The notes under the pieces are model-generated. The model saw only the letters and a program-made list of their open reading frames with translations. It was not told the DNA's origin and made no database searches. A program made the position numbers and the translations under genes. From an uncultured Prevotellaceae bacterium (GTDB taxonomy: Bacteria; Bacteroidota; Bacteroidia; Bacteroidales; Bacteroidaceae), in assembly GCA_937891085.1 (NCBI GenBank), contig CALAEY010000112.1:1-6737 (forward strand): a stretch of 6,737 nt of DNA. The letters run 5' to 3'. Shown here one piece after another: positions 6,412-6,737 of this stretch. Numbering within the stretch: position 1 is the stretch's first letter; every line of letters starts with the position of its first letter.

Positions 6412-6633
6412 ATGTATTGGACATTAGAATTAGCATCCAAATTGGAGGATGCACCTTGGCCCGCAACCAAGGATGAACTGATAGATTATGCGCAACGTTC
6501 AGGGTCTCCATTGGAAGTGATTGAGAACCTACAAGAGATGGAAGACGAAGGTGAAGTCTATGAAAGCATAGAAGACATCTGGCCTGACTACCCCAGCAAA
6601 GAGGACTTCTTCTTTGACGAGGATGAGTATTAA
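6412..6633 (+). CDS. DUF2795 domain-containing small acidic protein
   Basis: This 73-residue protein is of unknown function. It begins MYWTLELASKLEDAPWPATK, and residues 15-59 follow the DUF2795 pattern: a W/YP-x-T/S-K-x-E-L helix, a hydrophobic helix (VIENLQEM) and a short acidic turn ending near WPDYP. The C-terminus is very acidic (KEDFFFDEDEY). There is no signal peptide, membrane segment or cysteine. I recall closely similar small proteins throughout Bacteroidales, so it is probably a conserved gene. The reading frame extends upstream to an ATG at 6328, inside the preceding gene. The ATG at 6412 is preferred because homology starts at MYWTLE and because a good promoter at 6327-6357 would start transcription near 6363. 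It therefore seems to be a single-gene transcript, closed by the hairpin at 6662-6702. A nucleic-acid-related or stress role has been suggested for DUF2795 relatives only loosely, and I do not assign one. Confidence 0.88.
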   Translation: MYWTLELASKLEDAPWPATKDELIDYAQRSGSPLEVIENLQEMEDEGEVYESIEDIWPDYPSKEDFFFDEDEY

Positions 6634-6661
6634 GCGGTAGATTTGGTCTATCTAATTAAAT

Positions 6662-6709
6662 ACCAGCGAGATAAGCAAAATTTATTTGTTTGTCTCGCTG
6701 GTGTTTTAT
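6662..6709 (+). terminator. Rho-independent terminator after the DUF2795 gene
   Basis: ACCAGCGAGA (6662-6671) and TCTCGCTGGT (6693-6702) form a perfect 10-bp stem around a 21-nt A/T-rich loop. GTTTTATG follows, a short T tract. It begins 28 bp after the stop codon. The loop holds CAAA and TTTG, which could add a few inner pairs. The other side is also A/T-rich, so some termination from the opposite strand is possible. Confidence 0.8.
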
Positions 6710-6737
6710 GTGACGAAAGTTGCTGAAACGAATTTCT

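Noticed and set aside
6703..6737. The sequence after the terminator as a new gene start
   Set aside because: Only 35 bp remain, with no clear promoter or start signal.

Overview
The window looks like an ordinary chromosomal segment from a Gram-negative member of the Bacteroidota, most likely order Bacteroidales and possibly Prevotella-like. Three things point there: promoter -7 boxes of the TAnnTTTG type upstream of gene starts with few Shine-Dalgarno signals, a glutamyl-tRNA synthetase with an insertion after the KMSKS loop that I associate with Bacteroidota, and a 73-residue DUF2795 protein of a form I recall from Bacteroidales. The genus is a guess. No mobile element, CRISPR array, tRNA or rRNA was seen.

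Layout. (1) Positions 1-146 hold no complete gene. They contain a cluster of inverted repeats and a leftward TACCTTTG box, perhaps the promoter and leader of a gene beginning at or beyond the left edge. (2) Positions 147-2900 on the minus strand carry gltX (glutamyl-tRNA synthetase) followed 15 bp later by waaA (Kdo transferase of lipid A/LPS synthesis), a likely operon. (3) Positions 2901-3077 are a divergent intergenic region with one -7-like box for each direction. (4) Positions 3078-6337 on the plus strand hold three tightly packed genes with 4-bp gaps: a 7TM-HD membrane phosphohydrolase of the PgpH type (candidate cyclic-di-AMP phosphodiesterase), a 207-residue protein resembling a degenerate SAM-dependent methyltransferase, and a PduO-type cob(I)alamin adenosyltransferase. 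(5) Positions 6412-6633 encode the DUF2795 protein. Its promoter overlaps the end of the adenosyltransferase gene, and a strong hairpin terminator follows it.

How the genes relate. gltX and waaA are housekeeping functions (tRNA charging, outer-membrane core assembly). The rightward genes combine probable nucleotide second-messenger turnover, an unknown protein and coenzyme B12 activation; the sequence shows no biochemical link between them beyond likely co-transcription. I found no convincing new multi-gene system. The least explained item is the methyltransferase-like protein at 5146-5769, whose expected cofactor-site and acidic positions appear replaced. The left-edge inverted repeats are the least explained non-coding structure.
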